Shown in pieces: positions 38,973 through 51,200 of a stretch of 64,000 bases of DNA; positions within the stretch are counted from its first letter, which is position 1; each line of letters begins with the position of its first letter. The position numbers and the translations under genes are program-made. The stretch spans positions 372,001 through 436,000 of the forward strand of contig CM035355.1 of the NCBI GenBank assembly GCA_020137815.1. Direction: 5' to 3'. The stretch comes from Hormiphora californensis. Its lineage: Eukaryota > Ctenophora > Tentaculata > Cydippida > Pleurobrachiidae. Under the pieces are notes generated by a model. The model made no database searches. It was not told where the DNA came from and was given only the letters and a program-made list of their open reading frames with translations.

Positions 38973-40904
38973 TCAAAGTTCTACAATGATATCTCTCTCC
39001 TCAATGTCTTGTGATCCACTCTCATTATCCGGCAGGTAATCATCGGGGAACTTTGGTAGGGATGGAGTCACATTTTCAGATGTTGTATTCTCGTGTAAAG
39101 TACCCTCATCATCACCCTCGTCCTGTGAAGAGTTTCTCCGCACCACTATCGTCTGTGGAATGTCCTCATCCTCATCTACAGCTCCGTCGTCCGGCAGCGT
39201 CTCACCGTCATCAATAGTGTTATCTCGCTCACACGGTGGCCTCCCTTTGCTGCTATCACTACTGCTACTACTGCTACTACTGCTGGAAACACTGACTTTC
39301 TTGGCAAGTTTAATATTAACTGCTGGTACTGCAGGTTTTGGGGAGGTGGTGAACTTGGCCATACTCTCATCGGCACGACGGAGAATTTTCTGTGAAACCT
39401 CAATCAGTGTTATGTCCAAATCGACAAACAAGTCAAATCCATTGTTGAGTCGCGTTGACACGCGAATGAGATACTTGCAGCTAATAAACTGACTCTTACT
39501 GACCGATTGCAGATCGGCCGATGTGAGAGTAAACGGTAAAACAGTTTCAAACTTCTTTTCTTTTCCTGCATCTGCATCTTTGTACTTTTCAATTTGTAAC
39601 ACGTGCCTCATGTTGTTCTCGTGGAAGTTTCCATCCTTCAGACTGATATACCGTCCTAGGATGACCGAAATTACTCCAATTTCATCCGCTGCCCCCTCGC
39701 TTAAGCTACATCGAATGTTGACGGTATCTCCAAACGAGTAACAAGATCGGTCGGTCTCGGCAGTGAGAGTAACCGAGCCCCGGGGCAGACAAGTGAAGTA
39801 GTACAGCTTGATACGCTCAGATCTGGGTTGACATTGATAGTTATACGGGGGTGCCTCGCACAACACAATGAAATCCTTTGCGATGATCTGGTTTTCATGG
39901 AGATCAACAAGGAGGAAAGCGTACTCAATGCACGCTCGGACATCCTCCTCAGGAGAGACAAACCGAAATGAGGAGGGGAGGTCAGGTGGGAACTGGTAGG
40001 TAAATTTGAAGACAAAGTCTGATTGTCCTTCATCACTGTGCACAAGGTCCACATACTCCGTGAAGAATGTTTGGATTTCACTGTGTCCATCCCATCCTAC
40101 CGACTGGCTCCCCTCACAAATGAGGGACAGGGTCAACTGTGCAACGTCAAAGTGCTCCTTCATCAACAAAACCGTCCCTCGGACAACCTTGGAAGGGTAA
40201 ACCAGTGTATCGGCTAGACTGATCCTCACAGTTTTCTCCTTCTCCTCCTCGACCACTACAGTGCTCTCTCCATCAAGGGTGTCATCGTCATCAACTCGTG
40301 TGTAATCAGGTTCCTCGTGATGGAACTCTCTCTGTGAGGTCTGCACAATAGAACCCTCGTCCAAGTTTTCTAAAGCAGATGGAAGGACGTCCTCGGAGAA
40401 GGTCGGATCCTCGAGTTGATCCCCCTTTTCAGGAGGGTCAACATTCTCTGAGATACTATCCCTGGGAAGCATATCAAATGCTATCACTGCCTCAGGAGCA
40501 TAGCTTGATATGAATAACTTTGCATCGTCCATACCAGCGTCCACATCCTCAGAGGGGGCACAGGAGAACTTCCTTGAGGACATGTCACCATAAATATCTT
40601 CCTCCTCCTCCTCATCGTTCTTCTTTGGGGTAGACGACATGTCACCGTAAATATCATCTGCTTCCTCATCCTCCTCTTTCTCCATCTTGTTAACTGTGCT
40701 ATAAATATCATCCTCTTCCTCTAGATCAGGTTGAGCTGCCCTATCATCTTCATCGTATTTCTCAGTGCTATCATCACCATTCACCCCGTTTGAAAGTCCG
40801 TTCATCGTTCCGTACAAATCCTCCGGATGGGTGTCATGGTGACCATTACCATGGCAACCCTCCTGGAGTTTCATCGCTCCATTATTATAGTCCGCTACAT
40901 CCAT
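38973..40904 (-). CDS. Alpha-arrestin (ARRDC family) with an acidic tyrosine-motif N-terminal extension
   Basis: A single-exon 643-residue protein. Residues about 228-370 fit Arrestin_N (LVYPSKVVRGTVLL, then YQFPPDLPSSFRF and CIEYAFLLVDL). Residues about 375-515 fit Arrestin_C (SVTLTAETDRSCYSFGDTVN, then YLIRVSTRLNN). Alpha-arrestins are cargo and ubiquitin-ligase adaptors in endocytosis. Unlike typical ARRDCs it has no PPxY motif. Instead the first 210 residues are very acidic and hold five tyrosine motifs: YGTM (Y31), YSTV (Y68), YGDM (Y86), YGDM (Y105) and YTRV (Y201), several in D-[IL]-Y context. The tail after about 520 has a Ser run and acidic stretches and ends in IIVEL. The ATG at 40904 is the first in frame; a 5' UTR intron is possible. 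Confidence 0.88.
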   Translation of the reverse strand: MDVADYNNGAMKLQEGCHGNGHHDTHPEDLYGTMNGLSNGVNGDDSTEKYDEDDRAAQPDLEEEDDIYSTVNKMEKEEDEEADDIYGDMSSTPKKNDEEEEEDIYGDMSSRKFSCAPSEDVDAGMDDAKLFISSYAPEAVIAFDMLPRDSISENVDPPEKGDQLEDPTFSEDVLPSALENLDEGSIVQTSQREFHHEEPDYTRVDDDDTLDGESTVVVEEEKEKTVRISLADTLVYPSKVVRGTVLLMKEHFDVAQLTLSLICEGSQSVGWDGHSEIQTFFTEYVDLVHSDEGQSDFVFKFTYQFPPDLPSSFRFVSPEEDVRACIEYAFLLVDLHENQIIAKDFIVLCEAPPYNYQCQPRSERIKLYYFTCLPRGSVTLTAETDRSCYSFGDTVNIRCSLSEGAADEIGVISVILGRYISLKDGNFHENNMRHVLQIEKYKDADAGKEKKFETVLPFTLTSADLQSVSKSQFISCKYLIRVSTRLNNGFDLFVDLDITLIEVSQKILRRADESMAKFTTSPKPAVPAVNIKLAKKVSVSSSSSSSSSSDSSKGRPPCERDNTIDDGETLPDDGAVDEDEDIPQTIVVRRNSSQDEGDDEGTLHENTTSENVTPSLPKFPDDYLPDNESGSQDIEERDIIVEL

Positions 40905-41414
40905 TGAAATAAAGGTCGGGCACCTCTCCTGTGGATCTATCTTGGTAGAAGAAAGGGTGGAGTCATGGTTGTAGCTTTGTTGATCTGGTCAGCTGCAATG
41001 TAGAGGTGTGGTTAGAAGATATAAAACAACGCAATATCATGAACATATGCAATACAGGTAAGTTAGAACTTGGCAAAGTGAGATACTGAATTCTGTTTGA
41101 AAACGCTTAGTACTTGAATGCAGTAGTAATGTGGTCATTATTGTATGGCCTGTTTTAAATCACTAAAGCGAGAATTAGCAGACATACTAAATAGCAACGG
41201 TCAGAGGAAAGTAAGCGAGTCATCGGTCATAATGTACACATCTATAGAGGGAGGGAAGTGAGACAAACTATAGAGCAAGGGGAGATGGAGGAAGGAGAGG
41301 TTTAGTTGGAGAGAGAGTGTGTAGCCCACAAATAGAGAGCTCGATCTAAGCGGGCCTCGATGCAACACAGACTCTTTTGCTCTCTTAGTCTCTTACACGT
41401 GCACTGTATGGTTT
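40905..41414. other. Upstream region of the alpha-arrestin gene
   Basis: No repeat or exon recognised; probable promoter and 5' UTR for the minus-strand gene, by position only. Confidence 0.35.
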
Positions 41415-41650
41415 ATAGCGAGAGATACAAAGGGAGAGAGAGAGAGAGAGAGATACAAAGGGAGAAAGAGGGAGAGAGAGAGAGAGGAGAGAGAGAATAG
41501 AGAGAAAGAGAGAGAGAGAGAGATGTAGTAGAGGAGAGAGATATGAGAGAGATCCATCTCTCGCTCTACTTATCTCTCTATCGTCGCTCTCCTCTCTCTC
41601 TCTCTCTCGCTCTCCTTTCTCTCTCTTCCCTCTCTCTCTCCACCCTCTCG
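41415..41650. repeat. (GA)n then (TC)n microsatellite pair
   Basis: GA-rich up to about 41560, then TC-rich, giving an imperfect inverted repeat of simple sequence. Confidence 0.9.
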
Positions 41651-41700
41651 TTCGCCTCTTAGAGGGTACATCTCTGTAGAAGAGGAGTGAAAATAAGGTA

Positions 41701-43044
41701 TACACGGCGTGCCTGGTGAAATTTTAACACGACCTAGCATGCGACGGGAAACCACCACTTGTACGTGGTAGCTGAGGGTCTACAGAATGGCGCTACGGTG
41801 CGGGAAAAAACATTCCATTCCCTAAAATCTTTTTTTTACTTTTATTTGATTTGGGTCAAAATTGGCTATATTAAACGTGGTCCCGAAAAATCCATAATGA
41901 CTTAGCACACGAAATATGTCACCCCTACCTATTTTTGCACGTAGAATCGATTGCCGTTGAAGTCGAATCTCTAAAATGACTGTAAAATGGTCAAAAGTTG
42001 ATTTTTTACCATTTTTTGGAGGTTTTTGGCCCCTAAACCATTGAAAACGTTGAGATAGGAATTTGAAACTAGTGCCAATCGTTAAAATGGTCATTTTTCT
42101 ACCAAGAACCAAGTTTTCGTGTATATCCGATTTATGGTTAGATTTGGGCAAATTGTTGAAATCTGCCAACTAGGAGAACCGTAACTTGATTTTCTTGTTT
42201 TTTGGATTTTGGCATTTTCGACAAACTTCTGATTGAAATGGTCAATCGGGACCATGCTTAAGTTGTTTATGGGACAATTTTCGACTAAAATCCAAGATTT
42301 CATACCAATCCAATAACAGATCGTTGATTTATAGAAAATTTAAGTAGGCAAAACGGTGAAAATAAGCAAGAAAAGTTGTCATTTTGACCGTTTTGCCTAC
42401 TTAAATTTTCTATAAATCAACGATCTGTTATTGGATTGGTATGAAATCTTGGATTTTAGTCGAAAATTGTCCCATAAACAACTTAAGCATGGTCCCGATT
42501 GACCATTTCAATCAGAAGTTTGTCGAAAATGCCAAAATCCAAAAAACAAGAAAATCAAGTTACGGTTCTCCTAGTTGGCAGATTTCAACAATTTGCCCAA
42601 ATCTAACTATAAATCGGATATACACGAAAACTTGGTTCTTGGTAGAAAAATGACCATTTTAACGATTGGCACTAGTTTCAAATTCCTATCTCAACGTTTT
42701 CAATGGTTTAGGGGCCAAAAACCTCCAAAAAATGGTAAAAAATCAACTTTTGACCATTTTACAGTCATTTTAGAGATTCGACTTCAACGGCAATCGATTC
42801 TACGTGCAAAAATAGGTAGGGGTGACATATTTCGTGTGCTAAGTCATTATGGATTTTTCGGGACCACGTTTAATATAGCCAATTTTGACCCAAATCAAAT
42901 AAAAGTAAAAAAAAAGATTTTAGGGAATGGAATGTTTTTTCCCGCACCGTAGCGCCATTCTGTAGACCCTCAGCTACCACGTACAAGTGGTGGTTTCCCG
43001 TCGCATGCTAGGTCGTGTTAAAATTTCACCAGGCACGCCGTGTA
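41701..43044. mobile_element. 1.34-kb palindromic foldback element, TA duplication
   Basis: Arms of about 657 bp are near-perfect reverse complements around position 42372 with a roughly 29-bp centre. Ends TACACGGCGTGCCTGG / CCAGGCACGCCGTGTA, flanked by TA (41699-41700 and 43045-43046). TA targeting and a TACA start fit Tc1/mariner-type mobilisation. The two mirrored open frames in the arms are the same sequence read twice and show no domain. Confidence 0.9.
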
Positions 43045-43794
43045 TAAGAGAGTAATAAAAGGCTAGAAATAGGCGTTCAGAAAAGGCATAGACAGGGATA
43101 TATGGGGAAAGGTGTTAAGAATGGGAAAGGACGGCAGGAAAAGGATTTGTACATTCTCTTGATCTCGGACGAAAAGGGAGAGCCAGATTTCGCCACCCAC
43201 CCACCCTGAAAATAGAGCCTTAGCATTTTAAAGAGCATCGTTATGAAGGTGACTCTAGAAAATATGGCGTTGATTGGATGGATTTGTATTTGTAGTTTTA
43301 AAAAGCTCTCTTTGTTTCTGTTCCACTAACATCTGCGTTCAACACGTCCACAGCCAACAGCAAGGACACCGTCACACTGCACCTGCCACTGTAAAAAAAC
43401 TTTTCTAGCCCTTTTATTTTATTTTTATAGGTATCTCTATCCTCTTTCCTTTCTACTACCACCACCAATTAGTATTTTTCCTTTCTTAAATAACTCTCTG
43501 ACTTTCTACAGAGTTAATATGTACGGGCGTGTCAAATAATGGTAACATACGGCGTCATGATACATTTGGCAAACATGTGTTGTTTTGAACATCACCATCT
43601 GTCCATCTTGTTTCAGGACAAACCGGCTATATATTCAATGTACATGATAGTCTAAATTTCAATTGAATATTGAAGACCCTTCAGAAAGGAGGCAATCTCA
43701 AAATATACCACTGCTTAGAACAAGCCTATTATGAAAGTATGAAACCTCCGTGCAATAATTCAGTTCTACAGAGTGTACTACAATAGTACAATAT
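43045..43794. other. Spacer
   Basis: No gene, RNA or element recognised. Confidence 0.4.
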
Positions 43795-43985
43795 CATACC
43801 TGCTGTAGGTATAGGAAGAGACAGCTGTACTGTGCAGCCTCTGGTAGATATGACAACAGGACGATGAGGCCCAGCTGTAGAATGTGGTGATCTGCTACAC
43901 CGCTTCTCAGGCTCTGTAGGGGTAGAGGTGGTGTTAGATATAGCAAACTCTACAGGAGTAGTGGGGACATCTTGCTGAAGGACCA
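43795..43985 (-). CDS. Unrecognised Pro/Thr/Ser-rich minus-strand frame
   Basis: An open stretch ending at a donor-like GTATGA (TTPVEFAISNTTSTPTEPEK, then VVISTRGCTVQLSLPIPTAG). It contains several internal CTACAG words that could serve as acceptors. It might be an exon of a gene to the right, or chance. Confidence 0.15.
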
Positions 43986-44129
43986 GCAAGCTGAAGAGTG
44001 AAGGACCAGGGCTAAAGTAAAACTTTGGGACGTGTTTTTTAGTAAACTGAATCCAATTATTTGTCCCACAAAAGACTATCTATGATATGTTAATTGCCCG
44101 ATACACATCTCTGATTTAGTGGTACTCAC

Positions 44130-44577
44130 ATTGAAGGGGTCACTGTTCCCAACGTACATGGGTGCATCTCCAACTTTTGGGCTCGTTTGGAAGTGTATTC
44201 GTACAACAGGTATGAAGATATCACGCCAGGTGCTTCGCTATCGCTGTGGAGATTACATTGGTATATAATTAGAGAACACTAGAAGTTGGAAATGAGATAT
44301 AGTGTTTAGGGCCAGCGGCAGCTGACTGTTGGGTTTTGTTTTGTGGACGTGCCTCATGGAAAAAAAAACTGGTATCTAACAATTTATAATAATCACCTCA
44401 ACCCAGCTTCTAGGTAACAGGGTACACATCTGTAAACCTACGGTAATAATCTCATGCTGTATCTACTAGTAATATCTACCTGTTGATAATAGAACAACAC
44501 TGATATCTCCGTAGGTTTCAGCCAGGTAAGACCCCAGGGCGGGAGATACGATGAAACTTTGCGAGATGTGGCAGTAC
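44130..44577 (-). pseudogene. Two MFSD14 (HIAT1)-type transporter exons, frameshifted
   Basis: Minus-strand exon 44577-44480 gives FIVSPALGSYLAETYGDISV followed by VLLST, closely resembling the MFSD14 segment around SPAIGAYLxxxYGDSLVVVL. The next exon, 44243-44130, starts in phase with AIA but then hits TGA. One base out of frame it continues DIFIPVV and ends DAPMYVGNSDPF, matching the following MFSD14 segment (DICFILVAVP, later ADPF). So a one-base disruption separates two good matches: either a pseudogene or a consensus error. The orientation is opposite to the MFSD14 exons at 54-57 kb. Confidence 0.65.
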
Positions 44578-46277
44578 CTGAATATATGGTTGTTATTCCG
44601 CACAGTGATTATACATAGTATTAGTTCCCCGACATGTTTGATATTGTTTAGTTAGTGGATTGAAGGGAGTTGTTCTCCAGATTTACAACATCAGATGGTT
44701 AAATGTTGCAAAAGGTTTATTCTCTCTCTCGCTCCCTTTCTTGCTGACGTCAAACAGAGCGGGTGGTAGGGTTACTTGAAGTTTTGTGAGACGCAGTCAA
44801 GAGAAGAAGGGGGGGTTAGTGATTGACGCAATGTCTCCCTCTAACCAGGCATGTAGGGGGCAACATGCCTCTCTTTTCCGATATGGGGGGGGGTGGGACT
44901 ATCCCATACCAAAAAGGAGCCACAGATAGACATGTTGTTACAATACACTATAGCTGTTACATTACACTATAGTATTATTAAGGTAAATATACAGTACAGA
45001 CAGTACAGTAACAATACATAATACAGACTAATAAGAGAGGCACAACGCAATACCACTTCTACACACCACTGCTTGTCACACCTTTGCCACGTTGACTACT
45101 AAACGTACATCCTCGGCACTGCGTGATGTGTCAGAATTTCGGGGTTATATTGATGCTTTTGTAATATAATTGTGCTCTACATATTATTTTCTACGCTCAA
45201 TAGCGACACATTTAGTAATCCTCCGCTCAGGGATCGGAACACACATGCGCGTTTGCGTACTGAACCCAACGGCGCCCTAGGCCATGTATCGGGAGAAAAG
45301 AGGCGAGCAGACTTCTGTCTACACGACGCAGGACGTGAACGGTTGGGAAGGTTAAGACTACTTTGCCAGAGGTTGGTCCCCCCAGTAAATATTGCTTCTA
45401 CAACAGGACGTGGAGAACATAAGGGACAATCAGGAAAGTGTGTGTGCGTGGAGTAGGAGGGTAGACGAAGACGGAGAGGGAGAATGTACACTATAGTTTA
45501 TAATTCCGTATCTCTGACAGTCTCACTACAGCGCGGCTTTCAATATAGGTGTAGTTCAAGTTGCATCCGACCCTCATGTCATTCCGTGTGAACATGCAGG
45601 GGAACGCAACAAAGCACAATAGAAAAGTGTAGAGGCCAGCTTCAAATAAGTGACTGGAGAGACGTCTGTGGTTTGGCCTGGCAAAACTTGTGACTGTAAA
45701 CAGCGCGTTTTGCACTGATTACCTAATTGCGTGAGTGGTGGGTCATGGTGTGGGATGTGTGTGGAAGACAAGGTCCAGCAACCGGTATCACGTCAGTGCC
45801 ACAACTAGAGCCGCCTCCCAGACACATCCGAGACAGAGCTCGTGACCCACACAGGGGGGAGCAGTAAACTGAAGGAGAGGATTCCCTGAGAAAGGGCCGG
45901 GTGTTAAGGTGATCCTAAGTTAAGCAATAGTTCATATACCGGTGTCATGACATCTCCTTCTTTACCCCATTAAATTATATCAATTCAAACATTGGGGGCA
46001 TCACTGGACACGCGCCTCTTCAGTTCGTCTGCGGTGCACCAATTCATGGCGTGGTGTACCGCCCCTCCTTTCCCATCTGCACATATTCGCCACACGTAAC
46101 TCTCCTATGGGAGAGTCATAAGGCAGGCCCTAGTGATAGCCCCCACCTGTGAGGCGGCTGTATGCCTGTCGCCTTGCTGCGGCCTTTCTTGTTTGAAGGT
46201 CTGCCATGTTTCAATACTCTTCCCTCATCGACACCTTTGTTCTATCCCTGTATCCTGTCCATTCATCAGGAATGTGT
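44578..46277. other. Unassigned sequence
   Basis: Short frames on both strands; none shows a domain or a credible exon pair. A poly-G tract lies at about 44884-44895. Confidence 0.35.
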
Positions 46278-46422
46278 AGGAGGGAAATGTCTCTGCTGTA
46301 ACATTAACAACGGGAACTGTCAGGAGACCCCACGCGAAAAACTCCAAGAATATGACTACCACGGCATGAAGAACACTTGGTCGGCCCCAACCCTGAAATA
46401 TAGAGAGATTAATGTGAGATAA
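46278..46422 (+). CDS. Possible terminal exon, unrecognised
   Basis: After CCATTCATCAG an open frame of 48 codons starts ECVGGKCLCCNINNGNC, continues HGMKNTWSAPTLKYREINVR and stops at 46420-46422. The five clustered cysteines look non-random. No family recognised and no upstream exon found. Confidence 0.25.
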
Positions 46423-46850
46423 CTAAATGTAAATTGGGACCTGAATTCTCTTCTTTAATTTTCATCTCTCTGCTTCATTTTCTCACTCCTCTCTCTCACT
46501 CACTCCTCTCTCTCTCTCTCTCTCCTGACTTCTCCTCCTCGTCCTGACTCCCCTCTCTCTCCCTACCTCATGGGCAATAACGACTCACACACACACATAT
46601 TCAAGTTTATCATCATTGTATATACAATACATTCTACATCCAGCCACACAAATCGAATAATAAATATGAACAACTTGTATACATTTGTTATGTTCTGACC
46701 CTTCTTTTACAAAAGATAGAGAACGGGTATAGGAAGGCGAATATAAAAGTTAATAATATTTAGTTGTTCATTATTGTATATCTAAATTACTTACAAATGC
46801 AAGTTGATTGATTACGCGATCTGAGGAATGACGTCCTTTTCTTTTTTCTC

Positions 46851-46950
46851 NNNNNNNNNNNNNNNNNNNNNNNNNNNNNNNNNNNNNNNNNNNNNNNNNN
46901 NNNNNNNNNNNNNNNNNNNNNNNNNNNNNNNNNNNNNNNNNNNNNNNNNN
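46851..46950. other. Assembly gap of 100 N
   Basis: Exactly 100 N, with TTTTTTCTC on the left and GAGAGAAGAGAGAG on the right, i.e. a gap placed in simple sequence. Confidence 1.
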
Positions 46951-47750
46951 GAGAGAAGAGAGAGAGAGAGAGAGGAAGAATGATAATGAGGACACAATAT
47001 TGTTGTCTGTTTATGATTTCCGTGTGTAATGCACATGAGCTTTCTGTCTCCCTCTCTATTTTGTGTTATCATTTCCACCCATCCTGATCCTCTCCCTTTA
47101 TCTAGTATCATAATCTCTACCTTGCCCCTCCGGCCTCCTAGTATCTTTCTAACGCTCTCTATCTCTGCCCCTCATAGTATCTTTCTACCGCTCTCTATCC
47201 TGCCCCTCCTAGTATCTTCCTACCACTCTCTATCCTTCGGTTGTGTTTGTTGTTTGAGGTCAGATTTTGTGGCTCGCCAGACGTATGATCTATAATAGCT
47301 GTTTGAGAGGTGATGAAGAAGAGAGATGGATATCATTAAAAAGGTGATGAAGTGAGACGGAAGAGATTTTGTGGCAGCCAAGAAAGATAATGAATGGAGA
47401 GATTGAAGAGGGAAAGAGGTGAGATGGAGTCAGAGCCTGGCTGTGAGATACCAAATTTCCTTATGCAAATCACACCTCCACTACTTGGATCTCTAGAGCT
47501 ATCACATCTCTACAACACACCCACCCGGCCCACTGTCTCTCTCTTTATCTTTATCCCACTGTCTCTCTCTTTATCGTTATCCCTCTCCCTCTCTCTCTCT
47601 TCCTCTCTTTATCTTTATCTCTCTCCCTTTATCTTTCTCGCTCTCCCTCACTCACGCCCATTACCACTCTTCGTCTTCGTCGCATCCCGTTCTAAATGTG
47701 TCTCAGTTTTAGCTCTCCTTCCCACTCTCCCTTTGGACTAATATTAAAGT
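46951..47750. other. C/T-rich spacer
   Basis: Contains a three-fold TAGTATCTTTCTAACGCTCT-like repeat (47140-47240) and CTCT/TTATC simple repeats (47535-47645). No gene. Confidence 0.5.
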
Positions 47751-47978
47751 GAGAGAGAACAGCAGGGATTTTCACAAAAAGTTATCTGGATACTCCTTGA
47801 TGGCTAACTAAAACTTTAGTGAAAACTGCATGTCTCTAGCATGTTTTTCAAAATTGAGCTAACACATGCGAGACGCACCATAATGGGCCCATAATGGGCG
47901 TAACTGCATGTACAATATGAATTGTACATGCAGATTCCATAAAACTTTTTGTGAAAATCCCTGCTGTTCTCTCTCACG
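47751..47978. mobile_element. 228-bp MITE with 35-bp inverted ends
   Basis: Ends GTGAGAGAGAACAGCAGGGA / TCCCTGCTGTTCTCTCTCAC, extended by TTTTCACAAAAAGTT and its complement. A second inner palindrome GCATGTACAATATGAATTGT-ACATGC sits near the right end. The duplication was not determined. Confidence 0.75.
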
Positions 47979-48229
47979 TTTTGTATACCGCTATATATTG
48001 TGAATTTAGATGACGTGTGATATTAGCCATCATTTCTATGTAAATCCTCCCCCTTTCCACGATAAGTACCTCTCTACCTATCCCTCTCTATCTCTCTCAT
48101 CACTCATCATAAGCACCATCTGGCCCCAAGACACTACTCACAACACACAAACACACAAACACAATAAGGCAGCATAACAGGCCAACCTAATATCATGTCA
48201 ATTTAGCTACTATTTCTAAACTTAATTTG

Positions 48230-51200
48230 TATCCTTTCTCGAAAAAAGGGAGGAGAAGGGAGCCAAATAGAGAAAGAAAAAAATTTTAAACTTCATTTTT
48301 TTTCCCACTCAACACAATGTGATCTTTTTTGAACAAAGAGTGAGAAAAAGTTACTGGGTTCCAAAGATGTTACTATCGAAAAAGTCAATTAGATTCCAAA
48401 AATTTTACCCCCCGTTTAAATTATGTTTAACAAACAAAAGTGATTAATTAAATCCGCCCACACCCCAATTTTTCATTTTCTCAAATTAACATCATAACGT
48501 GCCCCCCCGGGCCCCACCCACCCCTTAAGTTGTACCACTCCCCCCCCCCCCTCCCAAACCTTTCAAGAAAGGTTTTTACCGTGACTAGGGCCTGTATAAA
48601 AAACAATTTTTTAATCTAAATTCTTTCCCCTCTATAACAATCCTCTGTTTGGGTACAAGTTTTCCCCCGGACAACGTGGCCCATTTTCCCGTAGGGGGTG
48701 CTCCCCCGTCACGTTCCTAACTCTTGTCCTGGCATTCCTTTAAACTGGGGGGGCCCAAAAAACCCAATGGTCGGGCCCTGTCCTTCCGGTTTCACAATTA
48801 CTGTGGCGGCCCGGATTAGCAAGTGGTAAGAATTGTAGCTTTAATAGTGGGCCAATCTTTCTCTCTCGATCTACTTCACTCGTATTAGACCATTCCCGCA
48901 CACGCTAGGGAAAAAATTTTAATTTATTCCCCTCCCTCCCCCCACCCCCCCCTACCACCCCCCCCCCCCCGATATTCCCCACCCCCCCCCCCCCCCTATA
49001 CCCCCCCCCCCCCACCCCCCTATTTTTCCCTACTCACCCCCTCCTCCCCCTATTGGGTCGGGTGTGTTAGCAGCTGCTAGTTCCATCACCTACCCCGCTA
49101 TATGCGCCTGCCAGCCCAAAAGCAGGGGGGGGAAAAAAACAGGGAAGTTTTTCTTTTTTAAGAGCTCAGTTGCGGGTCCCCATTAAATACTCAAGGGTCA
49201 CCACATTATAGGTGTGGTAGAGGGAGGGATACCATATTGGAAGGTTTTTTGTGAACAAATTTTCCGATGTGGGAGGTCAAATTTATGTTAAAACCTACAA
49301 AAACAATTAATTTGATTTTTGGTCAATCGTTCCTGAAAAGGGGTTTGCATCTATTCTCTAATTTTTTAACTCTGTTGGGCCACTTTAACTTAAACTTAGG
49401 GTAAACCCTGAAGATTTGTTTTTTGCCGGCGTGCAACGGGTTTTTAATGCCCCGTTAGAGAAATTTGACATTTATCACTAAAAAGGGATTTTGAAAGACG
49501 TTTTGCAGGAAAAGTATTTATAAGGTTTAAGGGATGATTGTTAGTGTCCGGGGGAGGGGTGCACTTTTTTTGTCCGTCGTTGTCCAAAAACCCTCTTTGG
49601 GCCCTTTTCTCAAAACCTGTTACAACTGCTTCCCGGGCGTCGGCACCGTTTTCGTTCTGGGACCAACATCGAAAGATCGTTTGCAAAGCGCAAAAATCTG
49701 GTTTCCACTATCTTGCTTGGTAAAACCATGGAGATATAAAAGTGATTTTTGTGGTGGTGATCCAGGGGAACCGGTTACACTACGATAACCCTTTGTGATA
49801 AAAAACGGGCTCAATGGGAAGGGGGCCAGGTTTCGTGCGAAAAATGGACTAGAGGAAACCCCAAAAGGGGAACTCTTGAAGACGATACCGGGGTGAACCC
49901 AAAGTGAACAGTGACCATCCCCCGGGGTATTTCCCCTGAGAAGACCAGATAAAGGAAAAGCGAGAAAGTTTTGACTCCATTGCCAAAAGTTCCTTCTTTT
50001 TCTCAGAGGGGGCCCAAGAACTTGAACCAAAGGTATAAAAGATTGGACCCAGCCCTACTGAAAAAGAAGCTATCCTGGCACGATTTTGGAAAAGAAGGGA
50101 TTCAAAAAACTTACATGGGACCAGAATTTAAAGTGGTTTTTGTGAGCGAAAGAGACAGGTACGTATCCAGATGGTCCAGAGACCCGGAGGCTTTTGTCTA
50201 CTAAGGGGGGAAAAAAAAAGTAAATTTTGGGTCTTCGGCAACACTTTGTCAGAACAGGTTCTGGTCATTTTTTCACGCCCGGATTTTGGGCATATGCAGG
50301 ATCGTTTACTGCCCCCCCAAAAGGATACTCCAATAGCTCTTCGTGGGGGAGCTCAACGAAAGACTGAGCAAAAAAGAACACAAACTGGTGGTGAAAATGT
50401 TAACTGTAAAGTTGGAGGATAAAGAAGGAAAAAGTATTCGAGACCCATAGCTTCAAATGTGGTCCCCTTTCCTAAATAAATAAAACGAGCACGGTTATGA
50501 GAGGATGCAGGTGTAAGCAAAGAGGAAAAAAACCTTACTGGCGGGGACCAAGGAGGAGCTACACAGGAAAAAACTTGAAGATTGGGACATAATGTCCGCC
50601 TCTTTTAAAAAATGGAGGTTTTATTTGCCGGAAGAGGAGGATTTGTGATATTTGTTTTATAAGGAGACTTTTTGAATAAACGGACCTGGAAACTTCAAGA
50701 AATCGGTAATAGGGACATTTTCTCTCCCCCAGGGAGACGGGGAGGGGAATCAATATTTTTTCGAGAGGGCCCTATTCTTGGAGGCCCAGAAGACCAAGTT
50801 AATCTTTTCAATACAAGAGGTTTGACGTGACAGAAAAAACCGAAAGAATCGAAATTCATCGTCCTCCGTACACACCGGGTCGAACTTACGAACAACTTTC
50901 CTGTCGGGTTTGGGATCCCCTTTCCGGGGGTTGGGTTTAAAGCAAGGTACCCCGATCCGCTGGTGACCTAAACTTCCAGTGGATGATAAAAACTTTATGC
51001 AAGGAAACTTTGGATGCTGGTTCATTTGATTTCAAAAAGAGTCCCAATTTTTCCTACTCCCAGGGGGAGAACCCTTTGGATTTGGGTTTGATACTACAAG
51101 AAATTTTTAGGTGACATACCCAATTTCCTAATTTTTAAATCAATCCTTTAGTACATTTGGGATTAAAAGGGGGCCTGCCCTGCAAAACTCCGTCGGGAAA

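Noticed and set aside
41822-42952. Two identical frames of 70 and about 115 codons on opposite strands
   Set aside because: They are the two arms of one palindrome; no domain, and the identity is explained by the repeat.
46150-46280. Minus-strand FLMNG matching an MFSD14 motif
   Set aside because: Only five residues match and the flanks do not; coincidence.
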